Source of the DNA: Neodidymelliopsis sp. IMI 364377
Lineage: Eukaryota; Ascomycota; Dothideomycetes; Pleosporales; Didymellaceae
DNA: 64,000 nt
Reading direction: 5' to 3'
Assembly (NCBI GenBank): GCA_027946375.1
Contig: JAPEUT010000041.1
Span: 1-64,000 of the forward strand
Notes under the pieces: generated by a model
The model's database searches: none
What the model was told of the DNA's origin: nothing
What the model saw: the letters and a program-made list of their open reading frames with translations, nothing else
Position numbers and translations under genes: made by a program
Shown here: piece by piece, positions 35,865-46,167 of the stretch
Layout: the number at the start of each line of letters is the position of its first letter
Position numbering within the stretch: position 1 is the first letter of the stretch

Positions 35865-37352
35865 TTAGAACTTGACACCGAGCTTCCATCCAACATGCAT
35901 ACCACGGCTCCACATGAAGCAGACCGACGCTATGACGTAGCAGATGATCGTCCAAATGACCACACCCCAATAAGCACCACCGGAAGTTTGTCCTAGAATA
36001 CTACCAGCGATGGGAATACCGGTGAGGGTACTGAAGGACACAACGGTGTAGCATGTCGCGTAGTAACGTCCATACTGGCTCGTATCACAAAGCTGTCCAA
36101 CACACACTGGAGTCAAGGAGATGTTAGATCCGGACGCAAATCCAAAGATCACAGCGTAGACGATAGAAAGTGCCTTGATGGTAGCTGCTTGGCTGGATGT
36201 AGCAGGCGTCAGTATCGTGGCGGGGAGCCAGAAGGTCAAAGATGTCGCTGAGCAGATGGCGAGGGCTGCGATCATGCAGTTGAAGCGGCCCAATTTGTCG
36301 GCCAGAAATCCAGGTACCCATCGTCCGACGCAGCTTCCAGCGTTGAAGATTGCAATGAGCTGGTACGAGAAAGCGGGAGTCATCGCCCCACTCGAGGATG
36401 CAAAAGTTGTAAGGTAAGTGATGGGAACGAAAAGCGCCCATTCCATCATGAAGATGGCAACCGTAAGAAGCAAGTACGACTTGTCGCGGAAGATGCGAAA
36501 GTCGGGTAGGACGGACTGTCCAGGTTTAGGCGGTAGTCGAGACTTGATGAGAAGACAGGCGATGATACAGCAAAAGACGTCGATGAAGGCAATGATGCGC
36601 GTAGCCCACTCGAAGCCAACTTTGGGAAACAGCTGCTGTAAAGCCAAGGGAAAGATGACACCTCCAAGTGATCCACCAGCGGCCGCAATACCTGTCGCGT
36701 TACCACGCTTCACGAGGAAGAAATGGCTGGCAGCGGCGAATGCTGGTGTAAAGATCAAACTTGTACCCAAACCTCCAAGGACACCGAAGACGAGGAAGAA
36801 GTGCCAGTACTGCGTGCAAATTCCAAGAAGGAACATGGAGAGACACAACAGAATGCTTCCAGCAAGTACAAGTAGCCTTGGGCCATGCGCATCAAAGATA
36901 GGTCCAATCTGAAGTCCGCAGAAGAATGAGAGGAAGATGTACATGGAGAAGATCCAACTGATGGTGCTCTCACTGTAGCCTTGAAGCTGGTGTTCCGCCA
37001 GATAGCTATGATAGACACCGACCGAGTTCATCATTCCTAGAGCTGCAACAAGACCCATGAAGGACCCAAAAATGCAACCCCAGGCTTCCCAGCCGCCTTC
37101 AGGGTAGGTTACCTCATCTTCTGAGGTTATGGATTGGTTTTCTTCATCCGAAGAAGCGGCATGGGTTCCTTCATTCCCCTTCGATTTCTCCCGTACCGGG
37201 GCATCGACAGAGCGAGTTCGGGCACTGCGGCATCTTGAGAGCGTGTCTGATGGCGGGATAGTAAACTCAGCGGCGGGGTAAGAATTGACGGGTTCGAGGT
37301 AGTGGTGGTCTGTGATTGGTCCTGGCGTGCTGCCTTTGTCTTCTCCGCTCAT
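35865..37352 (-). CDS. MFS transporter, monocarboxylate (Mch) type
   Basis: Major facilitator superfamily carrier of the fungal monocarboxylate-transporter-like (Mch) group in the plasma membrane. Members include a riboflavin transporter (Mch5) and others of unknown substrate, so the cargo cannot be called. One exon, 495 residues. About 85 hydrophilic residues are followed by 12 hydrophobic segments, starting with the family block YPEGGWEAWGCIFGSF. Other visible marks are DAHGPRLLVLAGS between helices 2 and 3, RGNATGIAAAGGSLGGVIFP at helices 5-6, and a short central loop with LPPKPGQSVLPDFRIFRDKSY. The C-terminus is short (VGWKLGVKF). The promoter holds a TATA element and a 19-base direct repeat. 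Confidence 0.92.
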   Translation of the reverse strand: MSGEDKGSTPGPITDHHYLEPVNSYPAAEFTIPPSDTLSRCRSARTRSVDAPVREKSKGNEGTHAASSDEENQSITSEDEVTYPEGGWEAWGCIFGSFMGLVAALGMMNSVGVYHSYLAEHQLQGYSESTISWIFSMYIFLSFFCGLQIGPIFDAHGPRLLVLAGSILLCLSMFLLGICTQYWHFFLVFGVLGGLGTSLIFTPAFAAASHFFLVKRGNATGIAAAGGSLGGVIFPLALQQLFPKVGFEWATRIIAFIDVFCCIIACLLIKSRLPPKPGQSVLPDFRIFRDKSYLLLTVAIFMMEWALFVPITYLTTFASSSGAMTPAFSYQLIAIFNAGSCVGRWVPGFLADKLGRFNCMIAALAICSATSLTFWLPATILTPATSSQAATIKALSIVYAVIFGFASGSNISLTPVCVGQLCDTSQYGRYYATCYTVVSFSTLTGIPIAGSILGQTSGGAYWGVVIWTIICYVIASVCFMWSRGMHVGWKLGVKF

Positions 37353-37487
37353 TCAGGGTGACTTCGTTGTAGTTGCAGACGCAGGAGACGAAAAATTCAG
37401 AGATTTCCTGACAGTAGATTGTGGCTAGTATCGATGACGAAAGCTGTTGCAAAGTTGTCGCAGGTCCGTTGCGCGCTCTTTCAGACC

Positions 37488-37497
37488 CTTATATCAC
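37488..37497 (-). promoter_or_regulatory. TATA-like element of the MFS gene
   Basis: Minus-strand reading GTGATATAAGG, about 136-145 bases upstream of the MFS start codon. The position fits a core promoter with a leader of about 100 bases. Confidence 0.5.
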
Positions 37498-37507
37498 CGT
37501 GAGTTCT

Positions 37508-37560
37508 CCCCGAGAGGTATGGTGTTCTGACAGACTGTGGTCCCCGAGAGGAAAAGTGTT
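37508..37560. promoter_or_regulatory. Direct repeat upstream of the MFS TATA element
   Basis: Two 19-base copies at 37508-37526 and 37542-37560 share CCCCGAGAGG at the start and GTGTT at the end (16 of 19 identical), with start points 34 bases apart. They sit just upstream of the TATA element on the transporter's side. They could be a pair of transcription-factor sites; no factor is assigned. Confidence 0.5.
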
Positions 37561-38034
37561 GCAAATGGCAAAAGATGGGGTGCGGGTTAATATGACCAAC
37601 ACTTTCCAACCGAGCCGCTTGACGTTCCCGCTAGAGGAAATCGGTTGTCAAGCTTTCTAGCTTGCAGAAGGATTTTCTCACGGAAGAGGGGACAACCACG
37701 AGACCTTACGCAGTCTCAAAACTTCCCCGCAAGATCGTAGAGTGTGGAATTGCGGAGTCAACAAGCGACGGAAAGGAGTCGCAACGCGGTATCGGCCGCT
37801 ACCGAACAAGTTCTTCTCGACTACATCTTATCCGAAATAGCATATGATTGGTGGATGTAATCGTATACGAACATGTCGTTGCATAGATCGAAAGCCCAAC
37901 ACCGAAGTACAATATCGCAACATTGAAGCAGAAATATGGCTGGTGCAAGACTCGAATCGCGTGAGATCCCCATCAAGCGTTAGTGTTGCAATGTTGGATG
38001 GCATCAGAATCGTCATGTATGATGTCAGCGACTA

Positions 38035-38978
38035 TCAACAAAGCGCGTCGTATTCCGGGTAAAGCATGTGTCGGAGTTTGTCTCGGAGTTCAATTGATTC
38101 GTCTTCAGAGAGTTGCTTTGCGGGATTGCCTACTACTTCGAGGACGTGAGCAGCATCCTTTCCTGGCCAGATATAATCAAGGAGGCGTTCAGCAGACTGG
38201 ATGGTCATCGTCCGATCTGTAGCTCCTGCGAAAACAATGTACCAGAACAAAGCCGTTTGAGGAGGTGAGGACAGCGTAACAGCCGACGGACACTGCGTGT
38301 GCTCGTGGGAGATGGTACTGTAGGCAGAGTCATGACGGATGTGTTCGCTGTTGCAGTTTGTGTGTGGCATTGATGGGGCTTGGCTAATCTTCATTGCAGG
38401 TAAATCGAAGGGCTTTGAGACAGTGTAGTCTGCAAAAAATTCAGCGGTGCTCATCTGGTATCTGGCGTGGACTCACTGAGCAATTCAAGGAGGAGATCAC
38501 CTTCGCTTGGAGCTGCATGACCACTCCTGAGGATGTCGTAGCTAGGGTTTGAGACGCAGTTTTGTGTCGCCATGTCGAGCAGAAGCCAGCTACCTCGGAA
38601 TCGCCAGCGCTCATCAGACGGCAAATTGCGCTGTCTAGAAGCATATAGCTCCTTCAGCTTGTTGCTGAGCATGCTGTATAGAGTGTTGTGGCACTCTACG
38701 CTCACAACAGTGGCCTCGGTAGGCACAGTTGAAGTCGCGTATTCGCCTACAGAGCTATCGAACGATCCAGAGCTTGTATTTGTGGGAAAATGTAAGTCGT
38801 CGGCGTTGGATACGGACTCGATCTTGTCGAAGACGTCGCACGATGGCGCAGAAATGTCTGCAGGACTCGTGAATATGCTTGTGAGCTTGCTGGTGTATTT
38901 GGCAGTGAGGCTTTTGAGGTCGCGGCGAATGAGCTCGGATGTCGAATGCAGGCTGTAGGGAAGACAAGATGAAATCAT
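38035..38978 (-). CDS. Unrecognised protein
   Basis: I do not recognise this protein. Exons 38978-38477 and 38429-38035 (minus) give 298 residues. The 47 bp intron is well formed: donor GTGAGT, branch-like CGCTGAAT, and a TTTTTTGCAG acceptor. It joins two open frames of 216 and 139 codons, which is the best evidence that the gene is real. The first ATG used is the one before ISSCLPYSLHSTSEL; the frame stays open without ATG for about 80 further codons upstream, so the real start may lie on an earlier exon. The N-terminal half is Ser/Thr-rich. The C-terminal half contains ALFWYIVFAGATDRTMT and ends in a charged helical segment (LSEDESIELRDKLRHMLYPEY). No signal peptide is visible. Confidence 0.55.
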
Positions 38979-39436
38979 GGTCGCGGCGAGTAACTGCAGA
39001 AGGCGCGAGTCGGGGGGCGTATGGGTTTGAAAAGAAGTGCGATGATCAAAGGTATCAAAGGTCGCAGCTGTTGCACTGCTGCTACTCTCAAAAGTCACGG
39101 CAAGAGGTCGGATTTCAAAGTTGGGATGCGAGTAGTTGTAGAAGAGAACAGATGCAGGCGGGGTAGTGAGGGTCGGACTTGCTGGGTGAAGTGGATGAAC
39201 AATGGAGTGTTGAGCACAGGTACCAGATGACCATCCATTGTGGTTCCTTTCACCTCAACTTTGTAGAAATGACCCCTCAGCTGCGTGTAACTCACTTGTA
39301 TCTATACACAGTACAATTAGAATGTCAGAACAAGCGCATCGAGACCAGGTTTTGTAAGATGCGTAATGAGATTCAGTAGCAAAATCTGAACAGCAGGAAA
39401 CCATCGCTTCTGCCTCTGCAATCCCTTCGCCCACAC
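38979..39436. other. Short spacer before the unrecognised gene
   Basis: 458 bp between two minus-strand genes. The first ~250 bases continue the open frame of the unrecognised gene without a start codon, so part may be coding. No repeat seen. Confidence 0.4.
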
Positions 39437-40780
39437 CTACATCTTCCACTCCAATGGTTCCTCGATCTCCAACACCGCATCCTCCATCCACCCACCAAAG
39501 CTCCAAGGCTGCAGTCCTTGTGGCCAGTACCTCTGCTCTTCTTCATGTTGTGTCTCTGACTTCAAGACTTCGACCCAACAGCCCCTCGCCTTCTGCACCC
39601 TTCCACCAATATCGAATGCACACCACTTGTCTGTCCCCGCCGCAACCGCGACCTCGTTCTTCGCGCTGATATCATACGGATCAATCTGAGCTCCATCACT
39701 TAGCTCGGCTTCCACTGCTCTTCTATGTCCTGCCGGTTCTGGAATGGGAGGTTGTACATGCTTCATACTGATAGGCACCCAGTTCATGTTCACGGGCACG
39801 GCAGGGACCCATTTCCAAGGCGTTAATTTGCACGCGAAGAACGGAGGCGTGCCGTCGCCTTCTTCTGTATCTGGTGCAAAGACCTCTACAGTAAGGTTGT
39901 GCGGTGGTGCGGCATTTCGAGGTGTAACGGGCGCGGAGAAGGAGAAGCGAGCTAGGTGCTTGGGGATGTTCCAGTTCAAACGGCCGTTGTAGGTTGTGGT
40001 GCGCTGGGAGACATATATGCGTGCGATTCGCAGTGCCTTCTTGGGGATCTTGGGAGGCCCCGAGGAAGGTTTGGGAACGCTGAAGTTACCAGGGATGAGC
40101 ATGAGTTCGTCGTATGGACCTAGGAGGTTATTAGCATTCTATGACACTGACAGGTTCAGTAGACCAGAATGTCAGATTGAGGTCCAAAGAGGTTGAGACT
40201 TCTACATATGACCATGAAGAGAACCGTCAAAGTGATTGTTTTGTCGCACGAAAACTGCAGTCATAAGGAGATTTTTCACTTGGTGGAATAACTTGTGACC
40301 ACTCTGAACTTGTGTAACACTGGAGAATTGCGTTTCCAGACAGATAGCTGTAGAAGTGTAAAATATACCAGGAACACGTGCTCCTGCATATACTGCTGGT
40401 TTAGCAAAAGCGTGGAGAGGTCGACATCACAGTGTCCATCCTCGACAGCATTCCAACTCATAAATACCTTAGTCACGAGGGGCAGATTCAGAAGAACAGG
40501 ACAACACACAAGTACCAACGAGACACAGAAACAGAGAGACTCGACAAACACAGCAAAAAAACCTACCAACAGGCGTATCCGTATACCTAACAATCATCAC
40601 GGCGCCCAATCCGCCCTCGAACGTCCCCAACCCTTCATCGGCCCATGCTTCCTCAAGCCGGTCATACAAACCCTCCGGCGCCTTCCTCAATTTCAAAAAC
40701 AGTAAATAGCTCTCAGCCTTCAGCGTCCAAGGCGCCTCCGATCTCAGCACCGGATGCGCAGCATGCACTCGAACATCCAT
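39437..40780 (-). CDS. Acetoacetate-decarboxylase-fold protein
   Basis: Looks like a fungal member of the acetoacetate decarboxylase (ADC) beta-barrel superfamily; the family holds decarboxylases, aldolase-dehydratases and many proteins of unknown role, so no reaction is assigned. Exons 40780-40567 and 40119-39437 (minus) give 298 residues. Supporting blocks are TPVGPYDELMLIPGNFSVP near residues 70-88 (spanning the splice junction, as in homologues from other fungi that I recall) and ARIYVSQRTTTYNGRLNWNIPKHLA near 105-130, followed by a run of beta strands. The Schiff-base Lys of true ADC could not be identified. The intron is 447 bp, far longer than any other in the window; both splice signals (GTAGGT, CTCCTAG) and the phase are good. 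Confidence 0.72.
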
Positions 40781-43339
40781 GTTGAGCCTAGCGAGACAGA
40801 ACAAAGAGGAACCCGGCACTAGAAGCAAGCTAGAAAAACGTGGAAGCCGGGATCGTGGCTGTAAACAGACCAGAACGATAGCTCGTGGCTGGGATGACAA
40901 AAAGAAACAAAAGAGTCAGTCTGTTGGGAAGGAACGGGGCGTTATTGGGTGACGTTGGCGGCTTCAGGGATGCGTGCGCGTGCTGCGCAACGACAGGGTC
41001 GTGAGGATTCTCGGCGCTGTGGCAATAGTGAGGCTCAGCGGTTGTCAGCGGGACGGGCGCGGGCTCGCCGGACTGCTGGGACAAACGGTAGTGGTGAGAT
41101 ACGGAGGATTGGTGATCGAGTGTAAGTGCAGAAAGAAGCGAGGAGTGACTCATGGGGGATGCAACGGTATGAGTCGGGATTGTGTGAAGGGTGATGTCAG
41201 TCAGGTAAGCAGCCACATGAACTAACTGCCGAGGATGCATGTGCGATTGTTCCAAATCGTCTTCAAGGCTCGCATCGTAATATGCTATGTCTTGAGACGA
41301 GTGAAGAACACGGTCGTGTTCGATTTCCAGGTTTGTTGCTAATGTACTAGCAGTATTGTATTTGACACTATGAACATTAAGAAAGTTGAGACTATGCGGG
41401 CGACCTATTGGGCAGCCTAAAGACATCCAATCAGGGTCCAGCGCAAAGCACTTCCGCCCACCAAAGCTAACGTCAACTAAAATACGCCAATATCTCAACA
41501 CTCGCATGGAGAAATCCGTACTCCATAACCACGTATGCATGTTCTCCTTCCCTAGTGGATTTGTGTCGTATTTGTGGCTGTCTGTAAGATTTGTTCACAA
41601 CAAAGGAAGGTAGTCACGGCACTTTGCCAACACACCGCTTGTGATCTTCTATGCATGTTTCCAATTGCCCTACCGAAGCCTTCAGGATTGCCAAGCGCGT
41701 ATTCCACCGTTTAGACCCGTCGAGCAGACGCTTGTTCTGCAAGGCATATAAGCTTGGCTTCCGTATTGGTGGAAGTGCTGGATCTCGAGGCGCCGCACTT
41801 TGATTACCGAGGCCCACCGAGCTTTTCGCGTTCCCGTCCGTCTAACCTCTCTTGACTTGCTGCCGCTGCAAAAGCTCGGTTGCGTGCCAAGCATGCGGCT
41901 CCTGCCAACCACCTCGATGTCACTCGTCAGATTATCTAACAAGTATCGTGAGTTTGCCAAGTAGAGGGTAGTTACGGTTGAGTGTTCCAATGCGAACGGC
42001 AATCCGTGCACCTCGGCCGACTCCGGCGGAGCACAGTAATTGTAGCGCTGCTACCCCGGTTTCGATGTGGTAAGTGAAGTGTGTTTGGTTGGACACGACG
42101 TCCTGCAAGGGACACGCGACCAGAAGCCGTGCTCCAGCCCGCTGCACGACACGCACTACGAAACGCGGCTCATGGTGGCACAAGCTCATACGCAGGGGCA
42201 TGGTTGTGGCAGTAGCGGGTCAAACACGTGGGCACGGCCTACGGAGACCCTGAACAGTCAACGAGTGAGGTGCGACGTGGCGAGGCTGCTGGAACGATAG
42301 TTCCGAAGTTGTGGTTGATGGACGGGAGGGATCGAGACCTTGCTGGTGGTTAGTAACGCAAGGTGGCCTTCTATGTGGGGTGGCCTGTCGAGCATCGAAG
42401 ATGTCGTGCGCATCGAGCCTTGTGATCGCCAACCAGATCATCTTGTTGTCTAGACGATTATATGCAGCAAGTTGTTAGAGTAGTCTAGCAGCATTACTCG
42501 CAGCTGTAGTGTTATGCTAAATTCTGGGTCATGTGCTGTCCGTTGGGAAATGAACGTCTCGGACACGTCGCCAAGATTGTGCATGATGTAGGCTCGCCTG
42601 GTCGAGGTCCTTCCTGCTTTGGTAATGCAAGTGTAGGTCGAGATTGGAGATCGCATCCGCGGAAGGAAGGAGGTTGGAGATGCCAAGTGTTAGGCGGGAA
42701 GTATATGTGTAGTAAATAGTGCAAGATGGACAGATGTTGATACGTAGAGTGTAGTATTAGGAAGTCGGTCGACTCCTGAGTCAGGAGATCGACAGTGGAC
42801 TCAGAGATCTATGGACCATTCCGCCAGGAAGAAGAAAGTGACAGGTGTATCTCGGAGGACGGCATGTAGACGTAGCCCCAATTCAGAACTTTTGTTGTAG
42901 TATCCCATTAAACGCCGTGCGAAGTCGATTCTAATCGTCGCCCAAAGTGGTTGAAACCCAAAGCCATGGGATATTCCGCAAGAGAAAAAAAAAACAGAGA
43001 AAGACAGAGCCAACAGAACACCATTCTAATGCACATCAAATCATCATACCAACACTGGGTCGGTCATAGGGGTTGAGCCTTGAAACATGTGTACTGGAAA
43101 TAAAATGCGGTATCCAGAACGTGACGACGTATCCAGGGTCCCAGGACTCGATTGCATATGCAAGGACATGCCGTTGCATACCACTCGTGGCTTTTTTGTG
43201 GCCGAAAAATGACCTAAGCGTCAAATCTATGCGTGAAAGGCGCGGTGTGCGTCGCAATTGGGTATTAGGAAGTAAAGGTGCAAGGCAGCCATGCGAAAGA
43301 CCAAGCGAAAGTGAAGAAGATGTAGAGTAACCCTACACT
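40781..43339. other. Intergenic region, no confident gene
   Basis: 2.6 kb upstream of the ADC-fold gene and downstream of the Sfp1-like gene. A 236-codon minus-strand frame at 40830-41540 has no recognisable features and is treated as unlikely. The rest contains only short frames. Confidence 0.45.
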
Positions 43340-45178
43340 CTAGAACATTGAAGGGTCGATACCGCCCATTCCAGCCCCCGCGACGTTTGCGTTCTGCAGG
43401 TTCTGGAGGCTTTGCAAGTTGGGAGCAAGTCCAAGTTTTTGAAGCGCAAGCTCGGGGTTGCAATGGGGAGCGTGAGATCGGTGGTACTTGAGACCGTTAA
43501 GGTTCTTATACCGCTTGCCGCACACTTCGCAACGGTAAGGCTTCTCTTTCTCCATGCCAACGGTGCCAGGGTAAGGAATAGATGTGAGAGGGTCGACAAT
43601 AGAGAAGGTGCCGTCGTCGTTCTCCTTGAGCTGCTGGTTCTGGTGACCGTGCTGCTTGTGGTACTTGAGACCGTTTTGGTTCTTGTAGGCCTTCTCGCAG
43701 CCAATGACAGGACACCTGAAGGGCTTGACCTCTTCGGGGAAAGGAAATTGGGGGATGCTTGCACCGTTGAGCATTTGTTGCTCTCGGATCCTGCGTGCGA
43801 GTTCGCTCTGGTCATTGCCACCGAGTTGGTAGTTCTTGAGTGCCGCTTGCAGTTGGGCCTGGTTGAGACCACCACCTTGCTTGCTGAAGAGTCGCTTGCC
43901 AGGCTGGTCTATTGTGCCGTTGTTGTCAAAGGCAGACATGCCGAAGTTGCCGTTGTTAAAGTTCATATTCATGCCGTTCATGCCGTTCATGCCCATATCC
44001 ATACCCATCATGGGGTTGAAGTTGTTGAAGTCCATATCTAGCTCGGCTGGCGTTCCTGGGTGTGACGACTCGGGCGAGGTCAGGTTGTGATTTTGCATGG
44101 GCACCGTACCAAGGGTAGGTGTGTTGACAGACGAGACAGTGGGGTTGTTATTAAAGTTGAACTGCTGCGACGCCGAGGGAGTGGACGGTGTAGACGTCCT
44201 CAAGCCTTGGTGATTTTGCATTGTGTTGGCGAGGTTGACGTTCAACTGCGGCAACTGGTTCTGCTGCTGACCAAACTGTGGTTGCTGCACAGGGAACTGT
44301 GATGGGGCCTCCTCAATAGGAGCAAGGCTGTCGAAACCGTCCATGTCCATGTCCATGTCGTCGAGAGAGTCCATGTCCTGAACTGTCGACAGGTTGGAGC
44401 GACTGACAGAGTTGAGGCGCTGTCGCTGCGCTCCCATTGACCCTGAGCGAGGGTGGAAGCCCATCTGCGTGTTCATAGCAGGCTCGCCCTGGGTCTGGCC
44501 TGGGGCGATTGATGGCGCAGGGGCGCCTGAAGCTGTGGGTAAGCCGTTCTGTGCAGGTTGCGAGTTGCGAGCTGCGGGAGCGTTGGCGTGTGTCTCTTCG
44601 AAATGCTGTAGCAGGTCGTGCAGGGAAGCTAATGTGAGCCCACAGCAGGTAAAGTCTTTCATAAAAGCTGCCTCCATCTTAGGCAGGTACGAGGAGGAGT
44701 GGAAGGACGGCGACTGGCCCATGTTCATGGGCGCAGGGGAGGTGCCTGCCATCATGATGCTGTTGGAGAATGATTAGCACTGTCATGAGTGTGCAGGTGT
44801 GAGGACCAGTGTGGCAACTTACTCATCGCGGATCCAGGAGCCGACAGAAACGCCACCCCAGCTCATGCCTCCAGCAAAGCTACCCATGTTGGTGCTCTCT
44901 CGGCGCCCTCTGTCCTTCATGGAGATGGGACGGGCGCCGCTGCCGTAGAAGGAGGTGCCGAGCATGTTGCTGATGGAGCCGTGGCGCTCAGACAGGCTGG
45001 GGCGGCCATCGCGGTACTGGAAGCCGTTGGGGTCGAGCTGGTTGGGCGTCTGGCTGAAGTCGCGGTTGGCCTCGGCCTCGCGCAGGGCAGAGGTCAGGTT
45101 GGACGTCTGGTTCTGGGGCGAGTTGGAGCCATAACGCGGGGGCGTCTGGATGTCGATGGGCGTGGCGGTCTGTGCCAT
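43340..45178 (-). CDS. SFP1: Split C2H2 zinc-finger transcription factor, Sfp1-like
   Basis: Probable orthologue of Sfp1, the nuclear regulator of ribosomal-protein genes and cell size downstream of TOR. Exons 45178-44823 and 44759-43340 (minus) give 591 residues. An N-terminal disordered part is followed by FTCCGLTLASLHDLLQHFEETH (near 145-165), the degenerate finger typical of Sfp1. A Met/Asn/Gln-rich activation-like region (MGMDMGMNGMNGMNM) comes next. Then two C-terminal C2H2 fingers are separated by a ~45-residue insert: FRCPVIGCEKAYKNQNGLKYH, and YRCEVCGKRYKNLNGLKYH. The start is uncertain: the frame stays open for 146 codons further upstream but with no ATG, and the ATG used is the first in frame. 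That upstream stretch could be translated from an earlier exon. Confidence 0.85.
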
Positions 45179-45866
45179 GTTGCCCAGGAAGCTGCTGTGC
45201 TGCGCTGGGCTCTCGGGGAACAAGGGAAAGCTGCAGTCGCCCGTGTCTTCGAACAGGAGGTCGAGGTCGGGCTGACGGCTGGGCACCAGCTCGTGCGGCT
45301 TGCGCTGCCAGGCGTAGGAGAAGGCGGCGGCGGCGGAGGCGGCGTCGTTGGAGGCACGGCCAAACTGTGGCGAGGCGGGCTGCTGGGTGGGAGTGGTGAC
45401 GGGCGTGCTCGCTGCGGTGGATTCGCGCGGCGAGTGAGAGAGGGGTGGCGGCGAGGTCTCGTGGGAATCCAGCTTCACGGTGAGACGGGGCGACTGGTGG
45501 GAGGGCCGAGCGCTGGGGGGGTTCAGGCGGGCAACCGTGGGCGCGGCTCCAGATGACTGTGCAGTGGGCAGCAGTGGTGATGATGCTCGGTACGAGATCA
45601 GTAGAATGGCTGGCACGCAGCAGGCTCGCGGGGCGGCGGCGGGCTATATGGCCGCTGCAGTGAGTTGCGGTGACGACGGTCGAGCGTCGAGCTGCTGGGC
45701 GCGCTCCTCGAGTGGTCCCGGGGGCCTCTGGGTGCTGGGGGCTGGCGCGGCCAATGGGGCGGCGGCGCTAGAGCTGGCGTGGTGCGGCGGCGGTGGAAAG
45801 GTGCAACTCTGACGACGGCGATCAACGACGGATACGGCTGGCTTGGACGGCGCAGATGTGGCAGAG

Positions 45867-45890
45867 GGCAGATGGCAGATGGCAGATGGC
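45867..45890. repeat. GGCAGAT heptamer repeat
   Basis: Three adjacent copies of GGCAGAT and a partial fourth, in the upstream region of the Sfp1-like gene. Confidence 0.75.
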
Positions 45891-46122
45891 TGTGATGGCG
45901 TGTACCGGCTGGAAACGTCTGCGTTTATCAAGGCGCCCGTCCACCGTCGACGGCGCTCTCTGTTGTTATGCCATTTGCGCGGTCCTGCCGGCCGAGGCTC
46001 CAGACGGCGCAGGGAGCACTTCTCTCTGGCGCTGGCCGCCCATTTGGCGCTAGGCCCGGGCATGGAAGGCATGCACCGCGACCACCGTCACGCCGCGGCT
46101 GCTGCTGCTACTACGGTCCTGT

Positions 46123-46167
46123 GCTAGCGATGCTAGCGATGCTAACGATGCCAACGATGCTAACGCT
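46123..46167. repeat. Five tandem 9-mers (GCTARCGAT type)
   Basis: Units read GCTAGCGAT twice, GCTAACGAT, GCCAACGAT and GCTAACGCT: five 9-base units in a row about 950 bp upstream of the Sfp1-like start. Differences between units are mostly single transitions. Confidence 0.85.

Larger units (their letters stand above)
37353..38034. other. Promoter region of the MFS transporter gene
   Basis: 682 bp between the MFS start (minus) and the 3' end of the next minus-strand gene. Holds the TATA box and direct repeat listed separately. No gene recognised in the rest. Confidence 0.5.

Noticed and set aside
40830..41540. 236-codon minus-strand frame with an ATG
   Set aside because: Ser/His/Thr-rich without a family signature or splice partner; lies just upstream of the ADC-fold gene and is more likely promoter or leader. 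Transcript data could overturn this.
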